DNA of 5,380 bases, taken from NCBI GenBank assembly GCA_018400215.1, contig JAGYNF010000121.1:1-5380 (forward strand), written 5' to 3'. The position numbers were made by a program, and so were the translations under genes. Source of the stretch: Cyanobium sp. M55B138. GTDB lineage: Bacteria; Cyanobacteriota; Cyanobacteriia; PCC-6307; Cyanobiaceae. The notes below the pieces were generated by a model, which was not told the origin of the DNA, did no database searches, and worked only from the letters and a program-made list of their open reading frames with translations. Below are positions 5,366-5,380 of the stretch, in pieces. Every line of letters starts with the position of its first letter. The first letter of the stretch is position 1.

Positions 5366-5380
5366 AAGCTAGGCAGGGGA

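Larger units (their letters stand above)
4997..5380. other. Gene-free, hairpin-rich intergenic region
   Basis: No open frame here looks coding: the longest plus frame (GTG 5054 to 5236, 60 codons) and minus frame (5279 to 5040) lack the G/C-ending codons of the neighbours and any recognisable motif. G+C is about 54% by hand count over 5041-5280, well below the genes. Besides the elements listed separately, small perfect inverted repeats occur at 5136-5152 (GGACT/AGTCC), 5288-5299 (CCAGG/CCTGG), 5313-5324 (TCCTG/CAGGA) and 5350-5372 (CTAGC/GCTAG). It may hold a terminator, the leader of a gene beyond the right edge, or a structured RNA. Confidence 0.5.

Noticed and set aside
5345..5380. tRNA-Lys-like anticodon loop CTTTTAA near the right edge
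   Set aside because: The flanking five bases (GCGCG and CAAGC) do not pair as an anticodon stem, and no D arm is visible upstream.
1..5380. Cyanobacterial HIP1 octamer GCGATCGC
   Set aside because: Several partial matches such as GCGATC were seen but no full octamer, consistent with picocyanobacteria that lack HIP1 enrichment.

Overview
The window looks like chromosomal DNA of a picocyanobacterium of the Synechococcus/Cyanobium type. It is GC-rich (a hand count of 961-1020 gives 41/60 G+C), genes are tightly packed with overlaps and non-ATG starts, and few starts have a clear Shine-Dalgarno sequence. The gene set is a SpoIID/LytB-domain protein, an APA2-type Ap4A phosphorylase, a SigF-like group 3 sigma factor, a DUF3370 exported protein and a J-domain protein. 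The lineage is an inference from family recognition, not from a search.

Left half, plus strand (1-2178). The 3' part of a SpoIID/LytB cell-wall gene enters from the left edge. Its reading frame appears to be broken by one missing base near position 28. It overlaps the start of an ATP adenylyltransferase (Ap4A phosphorylase) gene. After a 129-bp spacer comes a small sigma-70 family factor with clear regions 2 and 4. The three point the same way, but only the first two look translationally linked.

Middle (2123-2448). A short minus-strand gene for a basic, coiled-coil protein of about 47 residues runs into the 3' end of the sigma factor gene, with a 56-bp convergent overlap. Upstream of it is a spacer of about 180 bp shared with the divergent DUF3370 gene.

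Right half, plus strand (2449-4996). A signal-peptide-bearing DUF3370 protein is followed after 19 bp by a 345-residue protein that combines an N-terminal ribbon-helix-helix-like segment with a C-terminal J domain carrying an intact HPD motif. The two genes probably form one operon. The junction between them contains a 7-codon reading frame that overlaps both genes' stop/start signals.

Right end (4997-5380). About 384 bp carry no convincing gene. G+C is visibly lower (129/240 counted over 5041-5280) and the stretch holds many short perfect inverted repeats, several mutually exclusive. The first cluster probably includes the operon terminator; the rest could be a structured RNA or a leader for a gene beyond the window.

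No insertion sequence, CRISPR array, tRNA or rRNA was seen. The most unusual items are the RHH-plus-J architecture, the small antisense-overlapping gene and the structured 3' intergenic region. None of them amounts to a demonstrated new system.
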